The notes: generated from the letters alone by a model not told the origin. Numbered from the stretch's first letter, positions 52,525 through 61,565 are shown. The stretch is 64,000 nt of DNA from Chryseobacterium vaccae (GCF_009602705.1 NZ_VSWH01000001.1:1984001-2048000); one strand, 5' to 3'. Program-made: numbers and translations.

Positions 52525-52556
52525 CCGGCCGCTTCTTCGAAGCGGCCGGATTTTTT
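52525..52556 (+). terminator. Terminator of the cobalamin-uptake operon
   Basis: CCGGCCGCTT and AAGCGGCCGG form a perfect 10-bp GC-rich stem with a CTTCG loop, then ATTTTTT. Its end touches the stop codon of the convergent 781-residue gene. Confidence 0.9.
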
Positions 52557-54900
52557 ATCTTCTGGCTTTAAAATACTCTGCAAAGGAATCACAACCGCTT
52601 ATCATATCGGAATAGTAATCACCATAATTATGGGCCAGATCCTGATAATATTTATTTTTCTGAAGTCTTTCCTCTTCATATCCTTCAGGAGCGTAAAAAT
52701 AGTCTACGGCTTCCTCCTGTTTAAAATCCAGTTTATAGTTTTCACATCGGCCCTGCATCCTCAGGCAGAGTGCTTTGAACTTTTCTGTTTTAGCCTGTTC
52801 CAATGCTTTTCCGTAATAAAATTTGGCCAGATTTGCGGTATTGAACTCTTCATTATCTTCACGAACGGAAATGTTTCCTGATGAACTCAGGCTGTACCTT
52901 GTCATCATCCAGGCATTTCCGTATTGTGACATATTATAATAGCAGTTGGCGATTAAAAAGTAATAGTAATCACGGTCTTTTTCATTGATATTTTCTGCTT
53001 TGCCTATATATTCTATCAGCTTTTTGGTAATACTGATTTTATTAAGTCTGAATTTTTCTTTTTTATCAATAAAATCCGGGGTGTATTTCAGTTCATAGAA
53101 AGGATTTTTGGCAAATATTTTACCGGCCTCCTTATTATCTTCTTTTTCTCTTTCCCAGAGCGCAAACTGTCCGTCAAAATAATCCTCACCTAATTTCTGG
53201 AAAACAGTGAGGGCAGGCTGAAGTTGATTTTCTCTAATGTATTTGGTTCCCAGCAGATCATAAAGCTCATTCATCTGGGTTTGTTTTAAAGGATGATATT
53301 CCCGGTAAAAGGGATCTTCACTTTTATTGAGTGTTTCTGCTTTGCTGAGAAAACTCTTCAACTCTCCGGAGGTATACACCGCATCAAAGTAATCAAAATA
53401 ATCTGCATAATAATCTGTAAAGGTCTTTTTGGTATTTTTGAGAGATTTATAGAAAACAGAAAAATAGTCATTCTGATGGCTGGTGTCCAATGAAACGTAT
53501 AAAAAGGCGGCATCATCGGTATTTCCCAGATATTCCAGTTCTCGGCCCAAAGCAAAAATAAAATATTTGTTGTGCTTATTTCTAAGCAGGATCTTTTTTG
53601 TTTTTTCAGGGATTATAGCTTTTCCGGGCTCCTGCCAGGCAAAAAGGTTAAGGGTTTTGATCAGTTCCAGATTTCCCCATATTTCACTGTTTACCGGAAG
53701 GATTTTTTCAAGTCCCGCAATTTCATTAAGGCTGCCTGAGTAATCCCGGGTCATAAGCATGAGTTCAGCTTTTACAAATTTCCAGAATTCCGGGTTTTCT
53801 ACTTTGGAAAGGTCTGCAGCGTTGATAAACTCCAGGACTTTTCCGGCATATTCACGATCTGTTTCAGTTCTCTTTAAGATCCTTTGTATAGATTGACTTT
53901 CAGGATCATTATCGCTGGTAAAGTAATTTTGTCTTATAGCCGGCTCAAACAGGGAGTAATAAGGGGTATAAATCCAGTCTTCCAATTTGCTGGTTTCTCT
54001 TAGAAGCAGAAAACTCAGTCCTTCAGCTCCGGCGTCTACAGCATACATTTTTTTCAGGTTCTCCAGATTTTTTTCCGGATTGTAAATCCCATACATGAGA
54101 AGAACTGCAGATTTTTCAGCATTATTTTTTGCATATTTCAGGGTTTCTTCCTGAGAAAGTTTGGAAATAAAAAGCTGCCATGCCACGAAACGTTTTGCAG
54201 GAGACAGCGCAAACACTTTTGCTAGATAAAGGTTCTTTAATCCCGGATTGTCTTCTGAGACTGCTTTAAAGTAAAGAGCCCAGACATCAATAACCGTATC
54301 TGTTTTATCTACAGAGAAATATTGATCGTAAATTTGATTAAGGGTTTTCATTTCTCCCTGATAAAATGAGAGTCTTACAGCCAGGAAAGCATATCTCTTC
54401 CTGATTTCCATATTCCGGCTGCTTTTGGCAAAGGACACCGCTTTTTGAATCAGATCTTTTCTCTTGATATTGGCTGTTTTATCATTCCTTTCCCAAGGAT
54501 CATCCTGCCAGGTATTGAAATATTCACAGTTTTTTGCGAACTTCAGATAATTCAGGGCCTCCGTATCTTTCTGGATGTAAAGGTATTTCAGAAAAGTATT
54601 CTTCCTGTCCGGACGGATATCAGAATAGCTGTAATTATTAAGAACGTCTTCTATATCTTCCAGAGAAGCTTTATTTCCGCAGTATTTCCTCCACAATTCT
54701 TCGTTATCACGAGTGTCTGCTCCTACTTCAGGTTCTGCTGTAAAACCTAACGCCGAATAATAAAATGAAGCATAGTTCCGGTAAGGAAAGTTCTTCGGAT
54801 TTAAAAAGGAAAACCGCAAATCCTCACCGTAAGGATAATACCCGCAGGCCGTGATGATGCTACTTAGCAAAACGGCTATAAAAACTGCTAATTTCTTCAT
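52555..54900 (-). CDS. Large lipoprotein of unknown function
   Basis: A 781-residue lipoprotein (lipobox IITACGYYPYG, Cys19). Most of the sequence is helical with solenoid-like segments (MKTLNQIYDQYFSVDKTDTV, ENLKKMYAVDAGAEGLSFLL). It resembles conserved hypothetical lipoproteins that form extended TPR-like arrays. Its start overlaps the end of the next upstream lipoprotein gene by 41 bp, so the two are expressed together. No catalytic motif is visible. Confidence 0.7.
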   Translation of the reverse strand: MKKLAVFIAVLLSSIITACGYYPYGEDLRFSFLNPKNFPYRNYASFYYSALGFTAEPEVGADTRDNEELWRKYCGNKASLEDIEDVLNNYSYSDIRPDRKNTFLKYLYIQKDTEALNYLKFAKNCEYFNTWQDDPWERNDKTANIKRKDLIQKAVSFAKSSRNMEIRKRYAFLAVRLSFYQGEMKTLNQIYDQYFSVDKTDTVIDVWALYFKAVSEDNPGLKNLYLAKVFALSPAKRFVAWQLFISKLSQEETLKYAKNNAEKSAVLLMYGIYNPEKNLENLKKMYAVDAGAEGLSFLLLRETSKLEDWIYTPYYSLFEPAIRQNYFTSDNDPESQSIQRILKRTETDREYAGKVLEFINAADLSKVENPEFWKFVKAELMLMTRDYSGSLNEIAGLEKILPVNSEIWGNLELIKTLNLFAWQEPGKAIIPEKTKKILLRNKHNKYFIFALGRELEYLGNTDDAAFLYVSLDTSHQNDYFSVFYKSLKNTKKTFTDYYADYFDYFDAVYTSGELKSFLSKAETLNKSEDPFYREYHPLKQTQMNELYDLLGTKYIRENQLQPALTVFQKLGEDYFDGQFALWEREKEDNKEAGKIFAKNPFYELKYTPDFIDKKEKFRLNKISITKKLIEYIGKAENINEKDRDYYYFLIANCYYNMSQYGNAWMMTRYSLSSSGNISVREDNEEFNTANLAKFYYGKALEQAKTEKFKALCLRMQGRCENYKLDFKQEEAVDYFYAPEGYEEERLQKNKYYQDLAHNYGDYYSDMISGCDSFAEYFKARR

Positions 54901-55900
54901 CGGTGTAATTTTTCAACTGGTTTTCGTCTAAATGGAACAGGGTTACCGTGATATTCTTATCGAATTTCACATGCTTTTTAATCAGTTCTATAGCCTGATT
55001 GATCTTATCTGTGGTTATTTCTTCATATTTTATTTTGTCGCCAATCCTAAGATAAGTCTGGTAATCCATCGCGGTATCTTTAGTCACTTCATACCACATC
55101 GGTTTTACAGATTTCAGGCTTTTCTTCAGCTGATTTCCGTTGTATATGATACCTGTAAAACGGTTATTCTGATAAATCTGCATCCATGAATACACAGGCA
55201 GGGCAATGTCCAGATGCAGAGGATACTTTTGGGTACCGTCCAGATAACTTTCCAGCTCTTTCAGGTCAAGGATTGAGTTTTTTGATTTGTCTTCAAGCGG
55301 ATTGATAAGATTATAACACATTAACGTTACTTTATCTACCGGAGGAACTCCCATTTTATCAGGGTATTTGTATGGATAAAGACGAAGGGTGGCAGAGATC
55401 TGTTTTTTAGAGAGAGGCTTAAGCTTTTTCAGGAAATAGAAATAATTATTCTTTGTGGATTCTGTCCAGTCGCAATCAATCTGAATTTCTGAAACCTGTA
55501 GTGAATCCATTTTTTCCTGCGCATATTTATCGACAAGATAGTTGACATTATCTGCCAGCTGATCTAGCTCTTTTTCACTGCTTTTCTGAAAAACAATATT
55601 TTTAATATAGACTACCGGAATAACCTCGTAGCCTGCTTTTTCTCCGTTGCAGCAGGTATAATAACTATAACTGGTTTTGGAAACCGGAAAGTTTCCCATC
55701 GCTTCACTATAATCTACCTCAAAGAATTTTACATACAGTTTTTTGATGTCCTGATTTTTCAGAATATCTTTTTCTTTTTCAGACAGGGAATAGCTATCGG
55801 ATTTCCAGTAGTAGAAAGCCTTTTCAACGGATTCTACTTTGTTTTCACAAGAAATCAGGAAAAGAACCAGAGATAGGAATAAGAATATATTTTTCACCAA
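54860..55900 (-). CDS. Lipoprotein resembling DUF3142 TIM-barrel proteins
   Basis: A 346-residue lipoprotein (lipobox LISCENK, Cys18). FYYWKSDSYSLSEKE, KKLYVKFFEVDYSEA and SEIQIDCDWTESTKNNYFYF, followed by KQISATLRL and VDKVTLMCYN, resemble DUF3142, a putative glycoside-hydrolase-like barrel. Two neighbouring Cys residues in YYTCCNGE are notable. It is translated just before the 781-residue lipoprotein with a 41-bp overlap. Substrate unknown. Confidence 0.65.
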   Translation of the reverse strand: MVKNIFLFLSLVLFLISCENKVESVEKAFYYWKSDSYSLSEKEKDILKNQDIKKLYVKFFEVDYSEAMGNFPVSKTSYSYYTCCNGEKAGYEVIPVVYIKNIVFQKSSEKELDQLADNVNYLVDKYAQEKMDSLQVSEIQIDCDWTESTKNNYFYFLKKLKPLSKKQISATLRLYPYKYPDKMGVPPVDKVTLMCYNLINPLEDKSKNSILDLKELESYLDGTQKYPLHLDIALPVYSWMQIYQNNRFTGIIYNGNQLKKSLKSVKPMWYEVTKDTAMDYQTYLRIGDKIKYEEITTDKINQAIELIKKHVKFDKNITVTLFHLDENQLKNYTDEEISSFYSRFAK

Positions 55901-55915
55901 TAGATTGTTTTAAAA

Positions 55916-55984
55916 ATAATACACTGTTGAATTGAAATGTTTTTACAAATGTAATTACAAAATCAATTCAACAGTGTATTATTT
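55916..55984. terminator. Long inverted repeat, probable bidirectional terminator
   Basis: A perfect 21-bp inverted repeat (55916-55936 and 55964-55984, core CACTGTTGAATTGA) encloses 27 bp. T-rich sequence follows on the minus strand. It lies between the CCA-adding enzyme gene and the lipoprotein pair, both minus strand. The stem is longer than a normal terminator. Confidence 0.6.
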
Positions 55985-56029
55985 CAATCTATAATTGATA
56001 AAAAATTAAGATTTTTTAAGAATTTATTT

Positions 56030-57451
56030 TCAATTGATCTGAAGTCCCAGTTTTTCAGCTTCAGCGATGACAAATTTTTCAGCTTCTTCCTTGTCGTTCA
56101 GAATTTCACCTTCCAGAATAGCTTCTTTTACTTTTTCTTTAAGAATACCAATTTCGCGGCCGGGTTTAAGATTAAACATTTTCATAATCTCTTCTCCGGT
56201 AATCGGCGGCTGGAAGTTTCTTACCTGATCTTTTTCTTCCACTTCTTTGATCTTAACTGCTACATATTCAAAGTTTCTCTTGAATCTCTCCTGCTTTTTA
56301 GAATTCTTGGTGGTGATATCAGCTTTGCAAAGTGTGAAAAGGTCTTCCAGATTTTCTCCGGCATCAAACAACAGCCTTCTTAATGCAGAATCCGAAGCAT
56401 CATCCGTGATTAATGCAATAGGGCGGGACGAAAGCTTAACCATTTTCTGAACATATTTCATATCACTTCCTAATGGCAGCTTCAGTCTTTGAAAAAGAGT
56501 TTTCACCATTTTCGAGCCTAAAAATTCATGTCCGTGAAAGGTCCAGCCTGTTCCTTCTACAAATTTCTTAGTGGGCGCTTTTCCTACATCATGCAGAAGT
56601 GCCGACCAGCGTAACCAGAGATTATCCGTATTTTCAGAGATATTGTCTACCACTTCCAGGGTGTGGTAAAAATTGTCTTTGTGGGTCTGCCCCTCAACTT
56701 CTTCCACTCCTTTCAGTTCGATAAGTTCGGGAATAATGAGCTTTAAAAGGCCTGTCTGCTCCATTAATCTTAATCCTACAGACGGTTTTTGAGACATCAT
56801 GATCTTATTGAATTCCACCATAACCCTCTCCATAGAAACAATTTTGATCCTTTCGGCTTCCTGCTTTATCGCTTCTAAAGAATTTCCTTCAATTTTGAAA
56901 TTAAGGGTGGAAGCAAAACGTACTGCTCTCATCATTCTTAAAGGATCGTCTGAGTAAGTCTGTGCAGGTTCCAAAGGTGTTCTCAAGGTTTCTCTTTCCA
57001 GATCACCAATTCCATCAAAAGGATCTACCAATTCACCAAAATTATCCTTGTTTAAAGAAATCGCCATGGCATTGATGGTAAAGTCCCTTCTCTTTTGGTC
57101 ATCTTCAAGGGTACCTCCTTCTACTTCCGGTTTGCGGCTGTTTTCGGTGTAGCTTTCTTTCCGGGCTCCTACAAATTCCAGTTCAAGATCCTTGTATTTG
57201 ATCATGGCTGTTCCATAGGTTTTGAAAACAGAAACTTTTAATTTAGGATCCAGATCCTGAGCAACCGTCTGAGCCAGCTCAATACCGCTCTGCTCTGTTA
57301 CAAAATCAATATCGGTAGATGCTTTTCTTTTCATTAAAAGATCACGGACATATCCCCCAACGATGTACACCGACTGGTTATTTTTTTCCGCAGCATCAGA
57401 AATTATTTTAAATAATTTTAAATTTTTATTTTGAGTAAGATTAATTTTCAT
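56030..57451 (-). CDS. CCA tRNA nucleotidyltransferase with HD domain
   Basis: A 473-residue class II nucleotidyltransferase. VYIVGGYVRDLLMKRKASTD with the DxD-like pair (IDFV after it) is the active site. RRDFTINAMAIS and DDPLRMMRAVRFAS are family motifs. An HD domain follows (LLHDVGKAPTKKF, FHGHEFLGSKM). It adds or repairs the 3' CCA of tRNA. The HD part may have 2',3'-cyclic phosphodiesterase or phosphatase activity. Confidence 0.92.
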   Translation of the reverse strand: MKINLTQNKNLKLFKIISDAAEKNNQSVYIVGGYVRDLLMKRKASTDIDFVTEQSGIELAQTVAQDLDPKLKVSVFKTYGTAMIKYKDLELEFVGARKESYTENSRKPEVEGGTLEDDQKRRDFTINAMAISLNKDNFGELVDPFDGIGDLERETLRTPLEPAQTYSDDPLRMMRAVRFASTLNFKIEGNSLEAIKQEAERIKIVSMERVMVEFNKIMMSQKPSVGLRLMEQTGLLKLIIPELIELKGVEEVEGQTHKDNFYHTLEVVDNISENTDNLWLRWSALLHDVGKAPTKKFVEGTGWTFHGHEFLGSKMVKTLFQRLKLPLGSDMKYVQKMVKLSSRPIALITDDASDSALRRLLFDAGENLEDLFTLCKADITTKNSKKQERFKRNFEYVAVKIKEVEEKDQVRNFQPPITGEEIMKMFNLKPGREIGILKEKVKEAILEGEILNDKEEAEKFVIAEAEKLGLQIN

Positions 57452-57497
57452 CGTTTATATAATAGATCATCTGTGTCCTAACCCAACTTTCGTTCTG

Positions 57498-57842
57498 TTA
57501 GTCATAATGAGCATACATTTTGTTAATTTTTCCTTCTTCATTAAAAAACATGACCTCAACTGCATGTTTATCCATAATAGATTTATAGAACAATGCTACT
57601 GAATTGACACCCGCCGTAGGCTGTATTAGCTCAAAATGAAGATCCGGAAATTTATCCCGTGCCTTTTTCCAGTATTCACGGACTGCTTCTTTTCCTTTGA
57701 GTGTACTTTCTTTTCCTCCTGTAGCCATAGCAATCATTGGTGTACTGATTTCGATGTCTTCAGAATAATGAGACAATATATCATCCAGATCGTGAGAATT
57801 CCAGGCACTGATCCATTCTTTAGCAAATTTTTGGTGGTTCAT
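57498..57842 (-). CDS. NTF2-like (SnoaL) family protein
   Basis: A 114-residue protein of the nuclear-transport-factor-2 fold. FAKEWISAWNSHDLDDILSH, YSEDIEISTPM and GKEAVREYWKKARDKFPDLH are typical. Members are small ligand-binding or enzymatic proteins of varied function. Its promoter overlaps a palindrome at 57898-57915. Confidence 0.85.
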   Translation of the reverse strand: MNHQKFAKEWISAWNSHDLDDILSHYSEDIEISTPMIAMATGGKESTLKGKEAVREYWKKARDKFPDLHFELIQPTAGVNSVALFYKSIMDKHAVEVMFFNEEGKINKMYAHYD

Positions 57843-57870
57843 TGCGTAACTTTTATCAGTTGAAGTTTTG

Positions 57871-57915
57871 CAAAGATAGAATTAAAAAAAGAAATCCTGC
57901 CAATCCGGATTGGCA
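57871..57915 (-). promoter_or_regulatory. Terminator-promoter overlap between the TsaC-like and NTF2-like genes
   Basis: TGCCAATCCGGATTGGCA (57898-57915) is a perfect 18-bp palindrome followed on the minus strand, nine bases later, by a T run. It likely terminates the TsaC-like gene. TATCTTTG (57871-57878, minus strand) is a -7 element for the NTF2-like gene, whose -33 region coincides with the palindrome. Confidence 0.55.
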
Positions 57916-57947
57916 AGACTTTAAAACTCTTATTGTTTTGTGCGGGT

Positions 57948-58496
57948 TTATTCGCGTAACACTTTTATCCTGTTATCGCTCCAGATCTTGATGACAGAAG
58001 ATCCCGAGTATTTTGAAACTTTCTCACGATCCTCTTCCACTGCATAATCCACCATACTGATAATCTCCGGTGAAATATCTGAAAATTTCAAAGGGCTCTT
58101 ATCTCCACTGAAATTAGCCGAAGTAGACACCAAAGGTTTATTCAGTTTTGTAATCAGTTTTTTACAGAAGTCATTTTTTACCAGCCTGATTCCGATACTA
58201 CCATCCTCCGCGAGTAATTCTTTCGGCAGTCCCCTTGGCTTTTCATAAACAATGGTTACCGGCTTTTCACTCAGGTCAATAATTTCCCAGGCCATTTCCG
58301 GAACATCCACTAGGTCCTGAAGCCTCTTTTCGGATTCCACCAGAATAATCATGGATTTGTTTTTCTCCCGTTTCTTAATATCAAAAATTTTGTTAACCGC
58401 CTCTATATTGGTAGCATCACAGCCAATCCCCCAAATGGTATCGGTAGGATAAAGAATGGTTCCGCCGGATTTTAATACGTCTATAATATGTTCCAT
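57948..58496 (-). CDS. L-threonylcarbamoyladenylate synthase, TsaC/YrdC family
   Basis: A 182-residue protein when started at ATG 58496 (MEHIIDVLKSGGTILYPTDT). The longer frame upstream is not conserved-looking. The YrdC core motifs are present: TDTIWGIGCDATN, IKKREKNKSMIILV, and PLVSTSANFSGD near the end. It makes the activated threonylcarbamoyl-AMP used for t6A37 modification of tRNA. It is the short TsaC form without the Sua5 extension. Confidence 0.9.
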   Translation of the reverse strand: MEHIIDVLKSGGTILYPTDTIWGIGCDATNIEAVNKIFDIKKREKNKSMIILVESEKRLQDLVDVPEMAWEIIDLSEKPVTIVYEKPRGLPKELLAEDGSIGIRLVKNDFCKKLITKLNKPLVSTSANFSGDKSPLKFSDISPEIISMVDYAVEEDREKVSKYSGSSVIKIWSDNRIKVLRE

Positions 58497-58607
58497 AATT
58501 CTGTAAAATTCAAACTGATGATAAAGGTAGAGAATCTGGTGGTTTCGGGCCAAATTTAATTTGGGAAATTGGTTGGATGGGTGTTTTTTATTTATTTTTT
58601 ATTTAAG

Positions 58608-58812
58608 CAGGCTGAAGCCCGTTTCTATTGAATAAGGAAGTCATTTTACAAATCTAATTTTTATTATTTGTTTTAACCTATTTCATTTATTCTGTTAAAA
58701 ATAAAACAAATTAAAGCCATTCTATTGGATGCATATATTTACGTGGTATCCTTTAATCTAATTTAATTATTCTTGTTGATATTCAAAAAAAATAAAACGG
58801 GCTTCAGCCCGT
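58608..58812. repeat. Intergenic element bounded by inverted GGCTGAAGCC palindromes
   Basis: GGCTGAAGCCCG (58610-58621) followed by TTTCTATTGAATAA on the left, and ACGGGCTTCAGCCCGT (58797-58812) on the right, in opposite orientation, flank about 175 bp of AT-rich DNA. The left part matches the head of the repeats at 30471-30703. No gene is present. Confidence 0.55.
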
Positions 58813-58849
58813 TTCAAATTGATTTATTATTTACCGTTTATTTTAATCT

Positions 58850-59356
58850 CTATTTCAATCCCGGTAAATATCTTTCCTTAATAATCTTCAGGTGATGGTA
58901 GTTGTGTCCGACAACCAGTTTTCCGATTGTTTCTACGGAAATTTCGTTTCCGTTGGCAATACCTGTATTGTTTAAAACAGATGGTTCGAAGGTTTCCATC
59001 ATGATCTGTGAGGATTTCCTTACCAATTTATATTCTTCCATTAGAGATTCCAGAGTTCTTTTATCCGCGTAAGAATTACCGGCATACAATTCTTCATCAA
59101 AACCCGGAAGTGATGCTTTTTCTCCTCTTGCAAAAGCTAACATTCTGTATTGAAATACTCTTTCGCAATCTGATAAGTGCAGTAAGAGTTCTTTTAAAGA
59201 CCATTTTCCTTCGGCATAGGCAAAATGGGATTGCTCTTCAGTAAGGTCTGAATATAATGCAATGGTTTCTTCTCCTGATTTTTTTAATTCTTCCAGCCAG
59301 TCTCCCGCAGGAATCTGATCTAAATATCGTTGAATGTATTTTTGAAAATCTGTCAT
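58850..59356 (-). CDS. DinB-family protein
   Basis: A 168-residue four-helix-bundle protein. LTEEQSHFAYAEGKWSLKEL and LLHLSDCERVFQYRMLAFAR with later VVGHNYHHLKIIKERYL carry the three His residues of the DinB/YfiT metal site. Members are thiol- or metal-dependent enzymes of mostly unknown substrate. Confidence 0.88.
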   Translation of the reverse strand: MTDFQKYIQRYLDQIPAGDWLEELKKSGEETIALYSDLTEEQSHFAYAEGKWSLKELLLHLSDCERVFQYRMLAFARGEKASLPGFDEELYAGNSYADKRTLESLMEEYKLVRKSSQIMMETFEPSVLNNTGIANGNEISVETIGKLVVGHNYHHLKIIKERYLPGLK

Positions 59357-59431
59357 ATTTTGCTTTTGATTTTTATATAAAAAGTGTTTTGAAATTGAGT
59401 TACAAATTAATAAGCATACAATTATTACTCA

Positions 59432-59890
59432 TTACCTATTCCTCATGGTATTGGTCCATTCGTAGAAATTTACAGAATCATATCGTTCAAAACCGCACGA
59501 CGGATAAAGCCGGTTTCCTACATCGTTTGACTTTCCGGTTTCAAGGAGCATACCACAGGCATTTGATGATCTGCAAAGATCTTTGGCGGCTTCTATCAAT
59601 TCTTTGGAATAGCCTTTCCCTCTATGGTTTTCATTTACATAAAGATCGTTCAGCAACCAGTAACGCTGCATTCTTGTCGATGAAAATATAGGATACAACT
59701 GAACAAATCCGGTTAATATTCCATTATCTCCGACTACAAAAATTTCAGAATCTTCGTTTTGAATTCTTTCTTTCAGGAAGTTTTCAGCGGCAGGAATATC
59801 AGATTCTTTATGATAAAAAATCCTGTACTGGTCAAATAGTGCTGACAACTGTTCAAGATCTTCAAGGGTAGCTTTTCTTGTATTTTTCAT
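59432..59890 (-). CDS. GNAT-family N-acetyltransferase
   Basis: A 152-residue GNAT. WLLNDLYVNENHRGKGYSKE contains the acetyl-CoA pyrophosphate loop (R-G-K-G-Y-S), followed by LCRSSNACGMLLETGKSNDV and GNRLYPSCGFERYD, the usual C-terminal motif. The substrate is not predictable. Confidence 0.88.
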   Translation of the reverse strand: MKNTRKATLEDLEQLSALFDQYRIFYHKESDIPAAENFLKERIQNEDSEIFVVGDNGILTGFVQLYPIFSSTRMQRYWLLNDLYVNENHRGKGYSKELIEAAKDLCRSSNACGMLLETGKSNDVGNRLYPSCGFERYDSVNFYEWTNTMRNR

Positions 59891-59917
59891 ATTTATTCTG
59901 TGATGGTGTTTAATAGC

Positions 59918-59954
59918 AAAAAGAGAGTTTCAGCGAACTGATCCTCTCTTTTTT
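59918..59954 (-). terminator. Terminator of the PLP enzyme gene
   Basis: AAAAAGAGAG and CTCTCTTTTT form a perfect 10-bp stem with a 16-nt loop. It lies 11 bp after the stop codon of the gene at 59965-61104. Confidence 0.75.
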
Positions 59955-59964
59955 GATATCTATT

Positions 59965-61104
59965 TTAAGAAAAAGCTTTTTCTAAATCTGCAATCAGATC
60001 TTCTGCATCTTCAATTCCTACGCTTAAACGAACAAGGTCATCTGTGATTCCCAATTCTGCACGTTTTTCAGCTGGAATGGAAGCGTGTGTCATCAAAGCA
60101 GGGTGGTTCGCAAGAGACTCTACTCCTCCTAAAGACTCTGCCAGTGTAAACACTCTTACTTTTTCAAGGAATTTAATGGCATCTTCTTTTTTACCTGATT
60201 TAAATGTAAAAGAAACCATCCCTCCGGATTCTTTCATCTGGGATTTTGCCAGTTCATACTGAGGGTGAGATTCCAATCCCGGATAAATTACTTTATCTAC
60301 TGCAGGATGGGTTTCCAGATATTTCGCTACAGCAAGTCCGTTATCAGAATGTCTCTGCATTCTTAATGCCAGTGTTTTGATTCCTCTTAAAACCAGATAA
60401 GAGTCGTGAGGTCCTAAAATACCACCGCTTGCAAACTGAATGAAGTGAAGTTTTTCTCCCAGTTCAGCATCTTTGGCAATAAGTGCTCCGGCGATTACAT
60501 CCGAATGTCCACCCAGATATTTTGTAGCGGAATGCATGACGATATCTGCTCCTAAATCAATCGGTCTCTGAATGTAAGGAGTAGCAAAAGTATTGTCAAC
60601 GGCAACCAGAATGTCTTTTCCTTTTGCCATGTCAACAACCGCTTTAATATCTACTAGCTTCATCAGCGGATTGGTAGGTGTTTCCACCCAGATCAGTTTT
60701 GTTTTATCGGTAATGACATCAGCAATTTTAGAAACATCATCAAAATTCACAAACGTAAATTTCAGTTGGTATTTCTCAAAAAGTCTGGTAAACATTCTGT
60801 AAGTACCTCCGTAAAGGTCGTCTACAGCAATCACCTCATCACCGGGGTTTAACAGTTTCAGAACACAATCAATAGCTGCAAGACCAGAACCGAAAGCAAG
60901 ACCTCTCGCTCCGTTTTCAATGCTTGCCAGAGAGTCTTCCAAAGCCTGTCTTGTAGGGTTGGCAGCTCTTGAATATTCGTATCCGGAATGTACTCCCGGG
61001 CTTTTCTGTGCAAATGTAGAGGTTAAAAATACAGGTACATTAACAGAACCTGTAGCAGACTCATGATGCTGCCCTCCGTGAATTACTTTTGTATTAAAGT
61101 TCAT
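59965..61104 (-). CDS. metB: Cystathionine gamma-synthase/lyase family PLP enzyme
   Basis: A 379-residue PLP-dependent Cys/Met metabolism enzyme of fold type I. The PLP lysine is Lys195 (MHSATKYLGGHSD). YEYSRAANPTRQALEDSLAS, GSGLAAIDCVLKLL, VDDLYGGTYRMF and DNTFATPYIQRP are hallmark motifs. It interconverts cystathionine with homocysteine or cysteine. Synthase, lyase and O-acetylhomoserine sulfhydrylase activities cannot be separated by eye, so the symbol is tentative. Confidence 0.85.
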   Translation of the reverse strand: MNFNTKVIHGGQHHESATGSVNVPVFLTSTFAQKSPGVHSGYEYSRAANPTRQALEDSLASIENGARGLAFGSGLAAIDCVLKLLNPGDEVIAVDDLYGGTYRMFTRLFEKYQLKFTFVNFDDVSKIADVITDKTKLIWVETPTNPLMKLVDIKAVVDMAKGKDILVAVDNTFATPYIQRPIDLGADIVMHSATKYLGGHSDVIAGALIAKDAELGEKLHFIQFASGGILGPHDSYLVLRGIKTLALRMQRHSDNGLAVAKYLETHPAVDKVIYPGLESHPQYELAKSQMKESGGMVSFTFKSGKKEDAIKFLEKVRVFTLAESLGGVESLANHPALMTHASIPAEKRAELGITDDLVRLSVGIEDAEDLIADLEKAFS

Positions 61105-61218
61105 ATGTATATAATTTGAAAATCTGAAAATGAGTTAATTTGAAATAAAGCAGATACTGATCAGCATTTTAAATAATCAATTTATTCTATCGTAAAATTA
61201 ACTCGTTTTCAAATTGTT

Positions 61219-61545
61219 TTACATTTTGATAGCTGATTTTACTGCGAATTCTTCTGCGATCTGCTCTATCCATTGGGCAACATCTTCTTCACCAGTTGCT
61301 CTCTGATAGGTATTTCCTAAAGAAACTAAGATCTGGTGAATAAACATCTTCATCTGGTCTACCGGCATTTCTTTAGTCCAAAGATCGATTCTTAACGCTT
61401 CCATTGCTTTATCATCCCATACAGAGATCATGGTAGCCTTAGTTTCTTCCTTTTCCACACCTCCATCCTGAGCGTTCCATGTAATATTTTCAGGAATGTG
61501 GTTTTCATCCAGCTCTACATCTATCGTAATCTGAGTTTTTCTCAT
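61219..61545 (-). CDS. gldC: Gliding motility protein GldC
   Basis: A 108-residue protein. RKTQITIDVELDENHIPENI, ATMISVWDDKAMEALRIDLW and VDQMKMFIHQILVSLGNTYQ match GldC of Flavobacteriia. GldC is an accessory of gliding and T9SS-linked motility and is conserved also in non-gliding members. It has its own promoter overlapping the stop codon of the upstream gene. Confidence 0.92.
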   Translation of the reverse strand: MRKTQITIDVELDENHIPENITWNAQDGGVEKEETKATMISVWDDKAMEALRIDLWTKEMPVDQMKMFIHQILVSLGNTYQRATGEEDVAQWIEQIAEEFAVKSAIKM

Positions 61546-61565
61546 ATCAATCTAAAATTTTTCTG

